In this document: positions 53,695-64,000 of the stretch, one piece after another | Layout of the letters: each line of letters opens with the position of its first letter | How positions within the stretch are numbered: position 1 is the first letter of the stretch | Source: Clusia tigrina | Lineage: Eukaryota; Arthropoda; Insecta; Diptera; Clusiidae | Direction of reading: 5' to 3' | DNA length: 64,000 bases | NCBI GenBank assembly: GCA_920105625.2 | Contig: OV050031.1 | Location: 128,062,275-128,126,274 of the forward strand | Program-made: the position numbers and the translations under genes | The notes under the pieces: model-generated | The model's database searches: none | What the model saw: only the letters and a program-made list of their open reading frames with translations | What the model was told of the DNA's origin: nothing

Positions 53695-54800
53695 GTTGTC
53701 TATTGGTTCAGACTCTTCTGTTAATTGTTTTAATAAAATAGTTTTTATATATACTGGTGTTTTGTCATAAAATTGTTTTCTATTTCTTAAAGTTTAAGCT
53801 CAAAATGTATTTCATTTTAATCTGATTTTACATAAAGATTTTTTTTGTTGTTTACGTCCCCATTATAATTTTTAACCTATTTTGCTTTTGCCGCAGTACA
53901 TTTTTGGGAAGTTGGAGTTATATTAATTTTATAATTTTTAGTTTTCTAATGCTTTTGTTTCATTTCAATACAAATATGAATTATTACTAATACATAATAT
54001 AAGCTGTTGATTAACATTATAAATCAATATCAAATTTTAATTCAATTACTCGTAGTAGTCGTACTTTAATATGATTGTTTGTTTTCTCTATTCTTCTTCC
54101 TTTTTCTCCAATTATTTTATCACTGCATCTCGTTTTCTCTCTTCGTCTTCTTTTCTATCTGTTGCTTCTTCTCTATATGGTTCTTTTTCTCCTTGACTTC
54201 ATCTTTGCTCTCTCCTTCGTCATTTTTCCAATTCTTGAGCCAGTCTGCGTCAGTTGCTCCTTCTTTTTAATTTGTCGCCTCTTGTTCTCTTCGATTGCGG
54301 GTCACAGTTGATAATCTTTGATGGGACATAAGCTGGAAATGAATGGTAGTTGGCACGTATTCTTACATATACAGGAATATTGGTCCACCGTTCCTGGATA
54401 ATTTTCAGGATCTTCTTCAGGCTATTCATCGATTGCGATTGCTAATTCTTTAATATAGGGTTTGATGTAAGGTTGATGTTAGTTGTAGCAGGATCTGTTG
54501 CTGGATTTGTGGCTACTTTTCAGTTTAGTTCCGGGTCAGTTGCAGGATCGCCATGTAGGGTAATATAAAGTTAGGCTGGCAGGATCGCGTTGTAGGGTAA
54601 TATACGTGTGTTGATGAGGGTTGAATCAATATCAATTGCGTTGGCCTTGCAAGATCGGCTTACGCATCGATTGCAGGTTTCACACAACGTATGAATGCAA
54701 TGATATACAGAAACCTAGTGCGAAGCGGAATGTCGCCCTCAGTAGAGATTGTAACCGGCAGAGTTTGCCGTTGGTTACGCTATTGTTTGGTGCTGTACTG
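53695..54800 (-). other. Array unit 2: 5' untranslated region
   Basis: Non-coding, about 1.1 kb, matching 46041-47145. It includes the segment 54236-54780 absent from unit 1. Confidence 0.65.
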
Positions 54801-55293
54801 TGTAACTAAGCCTAGTTAAGAGCACCGAGAGAAGAAATCAGAAATCTAATGCAGGATTGCAGTTTTAGAAGTTCAGATTAATTCTGGTTTATTTGGTGGC
54901 TCGCTGGCCCTTTTATATTATTAAATTCTTATTGTTTTCTTATTCTAACTAACATAAAATATATCTATCTTATTTCCACTAGTTACAAATCATATTCCCG
55001 AAATTTGTCTCAATTATCGGACTACCGATATTATTCATTGACGAATCATCGTCTTTGTTTATATTAATAATTTTGAGTGCAAGTTCTGGGCTAAAGTCAC
55101 TGCACTGTCCAATATGCATACGCTGCAATATAGGCAACGTGTGTTATTGCACCGCCAAAACGCTTGTCTAGCGTATTTGGTATTGAGTGCAATTGCACAC
55201 GTCGCGCTATTGTCAGTTTGTTTGCATATGCGACTTGCTGCTGTGCTTATGACGATGTGTGGTCGTCAGTGTACACTTGTGTGGGACACTACA
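54801..55293 (-). repeat. LTR B (493 bp, full length)
   Basis: On the - strand TGTAGTGTCCCACACAAGTG...CTTAGTTACA. TATAAAAGGG promoter (complement of 54908-54917). It is shared between units 1 (3' LTR) and 2 (5' LTR), with the polypurine tract AAGGGTGAGGG immediately outside (complement of 55294-55304). Confidence 0.9.
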
Positions 55294-56914
55294 CCCTCAC
55301 CCTTAAGAGAAAAATTAGGGGTGTTAGCGAATAATTTTTCTGGAAATATGGTTTGTGTTGTATTACAATTGTCTTATGTTATGGATATGTTAGATTATTT
55401 TCATATTTTCTAATAATTGGTATTGTTTGTTTATAAATTGTTTCTTATTATTATAGTTACATTGTAGCGTATTTAATTATATAGTTAAAATAACAAATTA
55501 TGTAGTTTTGATATAATTACATATACTTATGATTACTAATTACATTGTTTTGATTACATATTGTGATAGTTTTAATTATAAATCTTATTGTATAAATTTA
55601 AATTACATTGTATGGCTTTAATTGATTATTATGTACTTTCTTAGGTGTACCATTATATTCTATTAATGAATTTACTCCTAACTTATCAAGTATTTTATAT
55701 GGTCCTTTATATGGATTCATATTCATTTTCCTATTTTCTGCTTTTAATAGAACTAAATCTCCTATTTCTACATTAAGTGTATTCGTATTAGTTTTTGAGT
55801 CAGTTAGTGTACGTTTTTGTTTTGCTTTCATTAGCATTTGTTTTGCCTTTTCGTGGGCATAGCGTAATCTCGCTTTTAGCTCGTTGGCGTTATTTTCAAA
55901 GTTGTAAATTTTTGTGTTACTTTCTATTACTTCATTGGGTAAACCTGGAAGTTTCCCATATATTAATTCATATGGCGTGTAGCCCGTGTCAACATGTGGC
56001 ATTGTGTTGTAAGTGAAAGTGAAGTAGGAAATCCACTTATCCCATTCGTCGTCGTTTGTCGATGTCAGTAGGAATTAATTCAAAACTCTGTGGTTGCGTT
56101 CTAGTGAGCCTATCGTTTGGTGGTGGTACGGTGTCGAAACTTTTTGTTGTATTTTGAGCAGTGCACATATGTTTGCCATTAGCTCGTTTGTAATTCTGTC
56201 CCGTTATCAGATTTAAGAATTTTGAAGTGTCCGTATTTGAGTATAAATTGTTCAACTAATGTTTTGGCTGTTGTGTGAGCGTCTTTTGTTATCATTGGAT
56301 GTGCCATTACGAACTTTGTCAGCTCGCACTGCATGGCCAGTATGTAGCGGTATTCGTTTGAAATTTTTAGTGGTCCTACGGTGTCAATTGATATGACTTC
56401 GAAACTTGTGTCTTGTTTGTTTACACTTCACGCACGTGTCACAGTTGGATACGAATTTCTTTACCATTTGGTTCATATATTTCCAAATGTATCTTTGTTT
56501 TAATTTGAGTAGAGTTTTTCTTACTCCGGGATGTCCTGTTTTGTGATATTCATCTATTAGTTTGTATTTTAAAATATCCTCCGCTATTCTCTTTGGAGGT
56601 ATATAAATTAATATTTTTAGGTGATTTTTGCTATTCATTTTTATTTTTGCGTACGCTACTTTAAATTCTTCTTTTGTATATATTTTGAATATTTCATCAT
56701 TTTTTGCAATTGCTAATTCATTAATTTATTCTTTCTTTGTTTTGGATATCAATTTCCTCAGAATCGAGTCTAGTCTCGCTGATTTATCATTGATTCCTGC
56801 ATGCTTTATATTTTCATTTATATTTTTATTTTTAGGTCGGAGCTTCTTCAGAGTCGAATCTTGATTCGGTGAATTATCGCTTTCGCCTATGTGCACAATA
56901 TCATTTTTTATATA
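55294..56914 (-). pseudogene. Array unit 1: integrase and 3' region
   Basis: Zinc domain in 56638-56384 (HKTGHPGVRKTLLKLKQRY, CDTCVKC). The core is broken by a stop at about 56075 where unit 2 is open (gaattaattc against gaattcattc). C-terminal region in 56002-55598. The 3' non-coding region and polypurine tract match unit 2. Confidence 0.85.
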
Positions 56915-58217
56915 AAGGGTCCGCCAAATAACTTTTTTTTTTGAAAATTCTATAAAAAAAACCATTGGATATTTTCTCAAATTTCTTTTTTTATTTGAAA
57001 GTACAATCCTTCCGGTTAATAATGGAAAATAATTTCATTCAAATGGCTGCCTCGGCTGGCCATGTAGTAGCCTACACGATCGGTCCAATTTTTAAGCACA
57101 TTATCGATTGTGTGCAGCTGTATTTGACGAATGGCTTCACGAATATTGTCCTTTAAAGTGTCAATTGTCTCTGGCTTGTCGGCGTAACACTTATCTTTGA
57201 GGGCACCCCACAAATAATAGTCCAACGGTATCAAATCGCAGCTCCGAGGTGGCCAAACGACATCAGCTCTGCGGCTGATAAAGCGATCTTCAAAAACAGG
57301 GCGCAAAACATCGAGTGTAGCTTCGGCTGTGTGTCACGTAGCGCCGTCCTGTTGAAACCAAATGTTGCCAATATCCTCCTCTTCAATTTTTGTGAACAAA
57401 AATTCGTTCAACATGGCCCGATAACGATCGTCATTGACTGTAACGGCCACTCCTTGCTCATTTTCGAAGAAAAATGGCCCAATTATGCCTCTGGACCAAA
57501 ATCCGCACCAAACAGTGACTCGTTTTGGGTGCATCGGCTTTTCAATGTATGCGTGCGGGTTTTCTGTGCCCCAAATACGACAATTTTGCTTGTTTACATA
57601 CCCGCCAAGATTAAAATGAGCTTCATCTGAAAAGATGATTTTTTTTGGCAAAATCGGCATCTTCTGTAAGTCGATCGCGGGCCCACTTAGCGAAGCGAAA
57701 ACGCATTGGGTGGTCAGTTGGCTTCAACTCCTGAACCAATTGGACTTTGTGTTGCGTCATACCAAGGTCTTTATGCAAAATTCGTCTCAATGATGTCTCC
57801 GAAATGTTCAATTGTTGAGAACGACGGTGAATTGATGTTGATGGCGCTTCACGCACACTTTCTGCCACAGCAGCAATATTCTCGGGTGTACGCACTGATT
57901 TTGGCTTTTCACGCTTTGGTTTATCGATGAGGATGCCAGTTTCTTGCACTTTTTTCACAAGATAACGAACATACGGAGCTGACGGTGCTTCTCTTCTTCC
58001 AAAATCCGTACGCAATTTTCGCACACATTCTGCAACATTACCATGATTTTCAAAGTAATGTCGCAATATTTCCCAGCGTTGTTCAAGCATATACACAACC
58101 ATATTCGTTCAGCGGAAGGATAAAACTAATCATCTGTCAAATCAGGCATGAGTTAAGTGTTACCATTCATGGAATAAGCACTAGTTGACAAAAAAAAACG
58201 TTAGATGGCGGACCCGT
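56915..58217 (-). mobile_element. DD41D mariner in array unit 1 (1303 bp)
   Basis: Flanked by TA (56913-56914 and 58218-58219). Transposase frames 58102-57623, 57660-57334 and 57306-57016 have the same two frameshifts as the unit 2 copy and only a handful of substitutions (for example KSVRTPEN against KTVRTPEN). Identical placement shows duplication, not a second insertion. Confidence 0.95.
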
Positions 58218-58219
58218 TA

Positions 58220-59422
58220 TATATTCATTTTTTCAAAGCTTTGATTTTTCTTGTCGACATTAAATTTTAATTTTTTAATATTCTTGACGTCATTTATTGA
58301 AGTACATTCCCATATTTGAAGGTGATCAGTCTCCTGAGATATGCAATTTCTCAATTTCTTATTTTCATTTTTATTTGCCTCTTCATTTATTTCATTTTTA
58401 TTTGCCTCTTCATTTGTTTTATTTTTATTTGCCATCCCTCTCGTTATTACTACGGGTCTTTTGGCTTTTTCATCAATTTCTTTCGGTATCATTTCTTTTA
58501 GAATGTCCGAGTCAATTTGTATTCTTGACAATGCATCTGCATTTGTATTCATCTTTCCTGTTTTATATACTATGTTGAAATCATAGTCACTGAGGTCTAA
58601 TCTAATTCTGGTCATTTTAGATGAAGGGTTTTTATGAGAGAATAGTGATATCAGCGGTCGATGGTCAGTTACTACCGTGAACTTTTGGCCATATAGATAG
58701 GGTTTGAAGACGTTAATACTCCAATGTTTTTCTATTACTGGCTTATTCAAATCGTGTTTTTGTAATGATTTGCTAGCATATGATATTGGTAAATCTTGTC
58801 CTATTTCGCCTTGGGATAGTACGGCGCCTAATGCATAATTCGATGCATCTGTAGTTAATATGAAGGGTTTATTAAAATTTGGGTATTGCAATAGTGGTGG
58901 GTTTATTAATTTTAGTTTAAGAGTTTCAAAAGATTTTTGGCATTCATCTGTCCATACAAATTTGGCTGATTTCTTTAGTAAGGAGTTTAAACATTTTGCA
59001 ATATCTGCAAATTCTGGTATGAATTTTCTATAGTAGTTGCAGAATGCAACGAATCTTCTTACTTCGTCTGCGTTTTTCGGTTGAGGGTAATTTTTTACAG
59101 TCTCGTATTTTGCTGGGTCAGTTTTGACTCCGTCTTGTGTAATCAAAATATAAATATACGACTTCTGGTCTCAGAAAGTTGCATTTTGCTGCGTTTAATT
59201 TTAAGTTATGTTGTCTAGTACTTTGATTAAATGTCAGTTATGGTGGTTTAAACTGCATCCATAGATGATTATGTCATCTACATAAAGGAATGCTTCTGAG
59301 TCAAGTCCTGAGAGTGCTATTGTTAACAGTCTTTTAAATTGATAATGTCCATTGGATGTGGAAAAAGCTGTTAATGGTCGTGATTGTTTTTCTAATTTTA
59401 TTTGATGAAATGAACTGGTCAT
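58220..59422 (-). pseudogene. Array unit 1: RT palm/thumb and RNase H
   Basis: RT active site FLYVDDIIIYG in 59422-59234. About 45 bp just before it are deleted relative to unit 2, so HYQFKRL joins LTIALSG directly. Frame 59146-58217 then runs through RT thumb and the whole RNase H (FILTTDASNYALG, TVVTDHRPLISLF). A small deletion near 58735 removes ~18 bp but keeps frame. It ends at the mariner. Confidence 0.85.
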
Positions 59423-60584
59423 GACTACGGTTGAAAAACATTTTGCTCTGCCTAACTTTTTTTTTTAGAATGTCTTCTAGGCGAGTTAGCGCGAATTTAT
59501 CATTTACTATTTTGTCATTCAGTTTTCTAAAATCAACTACAAGTCTCCATTTCTTTTTGTCAATAGTGTTCTTTTTAGGAACCAGAAGGAGTGGAGCATT
59601 GTATGGGCTGACTGAAGGTTCAAAGATATCCTCTTGTAGCATTTTCTTTACCTGTTCATTCACAATTTCTGTGTGTGTGTGTGGCAGTCTGTAGTTTTTA
59701 ATGTAAACGGGGGTGTTGTCATGTATCTTTGTGTTTTGTGTGTAAAAATTGTTTGTCGAAAGTGGTTCCTCTTCAAGATGAAAAACTTTTTGGTATTGTC
59801 TTAGGATGTTTATGAGTTGGGTTTTTGTAATTTCGTCTGTGCAGTTAAAATTTAAAGTTTCAATGATTTTCTGTAGTCTATTTTCATTGTAATTATCTTG
59901 CGTACTGTACTTTAGCATGTTATAATTTTTTAGTGAGTCAGTTTCAAATTGTATGCCGTCTAAAATTACCTCTTTGTTTGTTGTATTTAGAATTTTTATG
60001 TGGGTTATACCACTTTTGGGTGCTATTGAGTTGCTTAGAAATATGCCTTCTTTTAATTCTTTATTTAGAATTATTTTGTCTTCATTTATGTTTAATTTTA
60101 AGGCTTGTATTATTTCTGTTCTTGCTGGTATTTTTATTTTTTGAGTATCGTGAGATTTAGTGTGCATGGGTATAATTAATGTTTGTTTGTTTACGTACGC
60201 GGAAATTGTAAACGTTTCATAATCGATTTTACATATATATTTTTCAAAAAAATCCCTACCTAGAATGCCATCTGTTTCTATTGGAAATGTTTTGTTTACT
60301 AATTGGAAAGGGTGGTTGCAAGATTTTTCTCCAATATCCAATTGTAATTCTATTTGACCTTCAGAATTTACCTCTTCGTTTGTTATGCCTGTTAATTTGC
60401 ATTTGTCATCAGGAAAGTATTCGTGGTTTTCTAATTTGCAATTTATTTTGCATAATGAGATGTCGGCACCTGTGTCTATAAAAAAAGTAATTTTTTGCTT
60501 TTTGTGTGTCAGCGTGACGAAATTTGTGTGGTTATCCGAGATTTTATACACATTTAATTTGGGCTGTCCAGAATGGTTATGCAT
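59334..60584 (-). pseudogene. Array unit 1: protease and start of RT
   Basis: A 416-codon frame nearly identical to unit 2 (FFIDTGADISLCK, GILGRDFF, LLLVPKKN, WRLVVDFRKLND), with the same T-run frameshift at about 59460. The shared lesion indicates that units 1 and 2 derive from one damaged copy. Confidence 0.88.
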
Positions 60585-61529
60585 TCTGGGCCTTGTTCGT
60601 TTCCCGCATCGTGTATCATGTTTATGCGGCGGTTTCTGTTTGAGTTGTAATTGTTGTTGTTGTTCTGCTGTCTGCCTTGTGAGTTGTAGCTGTTGTTGTG
60701 TCTGAAGTTGTTATTATTTTGATTATTGTGATATGTGTTGTTGTAGTTATTGTTTCTTTGACTGTAATTTGTATTGCTACGGTTATTGTTTCTGTTGTTT
60801 GCATGGTTAGTGTTGTTGTAGTTATTTTTGTCATAGCGTCTGCTGAAATTTTGTCGTGTGTTGTTTGTGTATTGTGGAGAAGGGTTGAATGAATTGTATT
60901 TGCGCGGTGCGTTAAAATTGGACCTTGTACCTTGTGAGTTGAATGAATTATGTCTTACTTGCATCAGCTGTGATGTGTTGGGCATTATTCTAGATTCGCT
61001 CTCAAGTTCAAGTGCCAATTCTGTTGCTTCTGCTAGATCTTTTGGTCTTGCCGCAAAAAGTGTCGCTTTGTAATTCTCATTCAGTCCTTTGCTAACTTGT
61101 TGTTTGTTTTTGTTATTACGTTCTTTTCTGCTTGTGTAGCTGTCCCTCCTAAATTGTGTATGTTAATTCTGTTTAAACTTTCTATTATTGTCAGAATTTT
61201 TTCTTTGTACGAGTTGATTCCTGAATTCCTTTGTTGTAGATTAGTTAGTCTAGCTTGTAGCTGTGATATTGTTGTCGCGTCTTTGTACCTCTGTTGTAGT
61301 GAGTGGTAAGTGTATTTAAGTCTTCTGGTTTTGTGTAACCTCCTATTGCTGTTCTTACATTGGCAGATAATTTGGCATGGTAGATATACTCTAGTAAATC
61401 TGTCTGTCCTGAATCGTTGAGTGATTTGTTTATCAGCTCAGCGGTGATTATGAAACTATCTAATTCTCTGAAGTTGCCCGTAAATGTGGGTAGAGATTTT
61501 GATGCCGTTTCTATGCTAAAAGATGCCAT
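60554..61529 (-). pseudogene. Array unit 1: gag
   Basis: Start at 61529 (MASFSIETASKSLPTFTGN), frame break at 61245, Asn-rich tail in 61018-60554 overlapping the protease frame. As in the other two units. Confidence 0.8.
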
Positions 61530-62088
61530 GTTGTCTATTGGTTCAGACTCTTCTGTTAATTGTTTTAATAAAATAGTTTTTATATATACTGGTGTTTTGT
61601 CATAAAATTGTTTTCTATTTCTTAAAGTTTAAGCTCAAAATGTATTTCATTTTAATCTGATTTTACATAAAGATTTTTTTTGTTGTTTACGTCCCCATTA
61701 TAATTTTTAACCTATTTTGCTTTTGCCGCAGTACATTTTTGGGAAGTTGGAGTTATATTAATTTTATAATTTTTAGTTTTCTAATGCTTTTGTTTCATTT
61801 CAATACAAATATGAATTATTACTAATACATAATATAAGCTGTTGATTAACATTATAAATCAATATCAAATTTTAATTCAATTACTCGTAGTAGTCGTACT
61901 TTAATATGATTGTTTGTTTTCTCTATTCTTCTTCCTTTTTCTCCAATTATTTTATCACTGCATCTCGTTTTCTCTCTTCGTCTTCTTTTCTATCTGTTGC
62001 TTCTTCTCTATATGCTTCTTTTTCTCCTTGACTTCATCTTTGCTCTCTCCTTCGTCATTTTTCCAATTCTTTTGGTTTGGTGCTGTTT

Positions 62089-62579
62089 TGTAACTAAGCC
62101 TAGTTAAGAGCACCGAGAGAACAAATGAGAAATCTAATGCAGGATTGCAGTTTTAGAAGTTCAGATTAATTCTGGTTTATTTGGTGGCTCGCTGGCCCTT
62201 TTATATTATTGAATTCTTATTGTTTTCTTATTCTAACTAACATAAAATATCTATCTTATTTCCACTAGTTACAAATAATATTCCCGAATTTTGTCTTAAG
62301 TATCGGATTACCGATATTATTCATTGACGAATCATCGTCTTTGTTTATATTAATAATTTTGAGTGCAAGTTCAGGGCTAAAGTCACTGCACTGTCCAATA
62401 TGCATACGCTGCAATATAGGCAACGTGTGTTATTGCACCGCCAAAACGCTTGTCTAGCGTATTTGGTATTGAGTGCAATTGCACACGTCGCGCTATTGTC
62501 AGTTTGTTTGCATATGCGACTTGCTGCTGTGCTTTTGACGATGTGTGGTCGTCAGTGTACACTTGTGGGGTACACTGCA
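62089..62579 (-). repeat. LTR A (491 bp), right end of the array
   Basis: Roughly 97% similar to LTR B by eye. TATAAAAGGG at the complement of 62196-62205. The outer end reads tacactgca and is followed by caatggacc of the env-like region. The adjoining 5' untranslated region of unit 1 (61530-62088) is shortened by a ~545-bp deletion with its junction at 62070. Confidence 0.88.
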
Positions 62580-63793
62580 CAATGGACCACCAGGATTCAG
62601 ATCGAATTTATGGTCACTTACAGGATCTTGAGAAAAGACAATCAAAGACATTGTCATTGCTGGGAAAATAGGTGACTGTGATGAGAGCAGATTATCAGGG
62701 TTTTCACGAAGCAGTGAATAAGACTTTCCAAGAGCTGGAAGAGATGCACTTGGCGTTGGAAGGTATTGGAAAGAGACATGAGGAAGCAGAAGTGAGCTTG
62801 GCAGAATCTTTCATGTTGGGGAAAGTTATTTCTGTGGACTTGCTGAGATTCTGGGATAAACAACAAACAGAGATAGTGGTGCTTGATGACCTATTACATG
62901 GCAAGCTGCACCCGTTGTTCCTGACGTCGGATGAGTTACTCAAAGCAGCACCAACGTCGATGAAAGGAGTTTCACGGTATACCGAAGCACCGGAGCGGTT
63001 CTATGAACTAGCCGAGGTTCGAACAGAAGAGGCGGAGAACGGTTTAAGAGTGGTCGTTAAGTTTCCAGTGCCATTATTGGAGTTATTTACGATGCACAAG
63101 GTGTACCCTATAATCAAACGACTGAACCAAGATTGGTGCGTGTTGCCGAAGACGAGACACGATTATATGGCCGCAAGCCAGGCACAAGAGCACTATAACG
63201 GCCTGTCAATAGAGGACGAGGGGAAATGTCGAGAGGTGGGCACAACAAAACGTTTATGCTATCATCCTGGGAAAGTAATAACCCGGGCAAGCGAATACTG
63301 CGAAATAGAAGTATTGAAGCATGAACGGGATCAGTGCGATCACATAGCCATTCCAGCCACGGGAGGAATTGTGATAGCTAACAGAACCATAAACAGGTGG
63401 CTCTACCATTTTGACGACCAGATGACTTTCACGGCAGTGTGCTCGGACGGGACCACACGTTTGGAATTGGGTGACAGCGGTTTTATGATCATCGAAGCTG
63501 GTTGCAGAGTATTTGGTAAAGGAGTGATGTTAGTCCATAAAGGTCAAGAAGAATCGCAGTACAAATCCTCAACGTCGGTCATGGGAACCAACCGTTTAAA
63601 GGCAAAGCTGCAGGAGCTGCTGGGGAATCACAAGCGAAGTGACTCTGGTCATTCTCTCACAACACCGAACACAGTCTCACTCATGCATTTCCAGGACCTA
63701 CGAAGAACCCTAACAACGAATAGCAGAGCGATCAGCGGCTTGGTAAAGGAGGCTGAAGATGTTGAAAGGGTACACCTCGCCAATTCCTGTGAG
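62580..63793 (+). pseudogene. env-like (fusion glycoprotein) ORF fragment
   Basis: The open frame 62672-63790, extendable to about 62583 across one stop (CTLSLLGK then TAG), resembles insect retroelement Env proteins of the baculovirus F type: a coiled-coil N-terminal part (FHEAVNKTFQELEEMHLALEGI), LDDLLHGKLHPLFLTSDEL, VVVKFPVPLLELFTMHKVYPI, then a Cys-rich ectodomain with about seven Cys (KCREVG, RLCYHPG, EYCEIE, QCDHIA, VCSDG, GCRVFG). The signal peptide and cleavage region are missing on the left and the transmembrane end on the right, where a poly(T) run interrupts at 63794. Not functional. The family call is by layout, so moderate. Confidence 0.55.
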
Positions 63794-64000
63794 ATTTTTT
63801 TTTTTTTTTTTTAAATCCAAATATTTTATTGCAATCTGTTACATTCAATGACATTCAGCAATATTTAATAACTTAAGACTAATTTTTGTATTTACTGTCT
63901 TTTATGGACTACACCCAGTGGTGCAGCCATTGCCTATTAGCACAGGAGATCTGTTGTGGATTTTCTCTTCAGTCGGATGAAAGTGAAGGGGCTTGGAAGT
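63794..64000 (-). mobile_element. 3' end of a poly(A) retroelement (minus strand)
   Basis: A run of ~18 T (63794-63812) is followed on the - strand upstream by a polyadenylation signal (caataaaat, complement of about 63823-63831). This is the 3' terminus of a LINE or a retrocopied transcript inserted into the env-like ORF. No coding frame is recognisable in the 190 bp visible. Confidence 0.6.

Larger units (their letters stand above)
42781..62579 (-). mobile_element. Tandem array of a Ty3/gypsy element (3 LTRs, 2.5 internal regions)
   Basis: On the - strand the order from right to left is LTR A (62579-62089), internal region 1, LTR B (55293-54801), internal region 2, LTR C (47398-47146), internal region 3 truncated at 42781. 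Repeat spacing between gag starts is 7835 and 7654 bp (61529, 53694, 46040). Neighbouring units share a single LTR, the classic product of LTR-LTR recombination. All copies have the same major frame breaks, so the element was already dead when it multiplied. Confidence 0.9.

Noticed and set aside
42781..62579. CRISPR-like or satellite origin for the regular repeats
   Set aside because: The period is ~7.7 kb with LTRs and retroviral-type genes; it is a retroelement array in eukaryotic DNA.

Overview
This window is eukaryotic, AT-rich intergenic DNA from an insect, most likely a higher dipteran. I infer Diptera, perhaps a tephritid-like fly, from the mix of element families: vertumnana-type and DD41D (rosa-like) mariners, a Tc1 element with IR/DR ends, I- and LOA-clade LINEs, gypsy, CsRn1-type and BEL LTR elements, a Transib and Helitrons. 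I recognise no host gene, rRNA, true tRNA gene, CRISPR array or bacterial feature. Almost every long reading frame belongs to a transposable element (TE), and most are broken.

Layout. (1) 1-11.1 kb: a large inverted repeat (arms about 267-1847 and 8504-10130) with a Helitron 3' end abutting the left arm. Its spacer holds two head-to-head I-clade LINE fragments, a Helitron 5' terminus, a mariner and copies of a tRNA-related SINE body. (2) 11.9-18.9 kb: a decayed LOA-clade LINE followed by the C-terminal half of a Transib transposase with its 3' terminus. (3) 18.4-37.7 kb: a train of elements separated by at least eight (TA)n tracts. In order these are a Transib end plus flank, a Tc1 scrap, mariner 1, a CsRn1-type LTR element, an internally deleted DD41D mariner, mariner 2, an inverted copy of the Transib end plus flank, a Tc1 element, mariner 3, and a nearly intact young Ty3/gypsy element with 581-bp LTRs that differ at about two positions. 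(4) 38.1-39.3 kb: a BEL/Pao remnant. (5) 40.7-64 kb: a gag-like coding region and an env-like coding region on the + strand, separated by a 20-kb tandem array of a second Ty3/gypsy element on the - strand (LTR-int-LTR-int-LTR-truncated int). The same DD41D mariner insertion lies in both full internal regions. A poly(A)-tailed retroelement enters at the right edge.

The elements do not form a cooperating pathway; they are a stratified insertion record. Four points stand out: the (TA)n tracts as repeated landing or break sites, two large inverted duplications, paralogous empty sites that fix two Helitron boundaries to the base, and the LTR-mediated tandem array with copy-specific deletions. The gypsy at 31944-37712 is the only element that looks recently mobile, and even it carries a frameshift in integrase. 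Similarity values given here are estimates by eye, not computed alignments.
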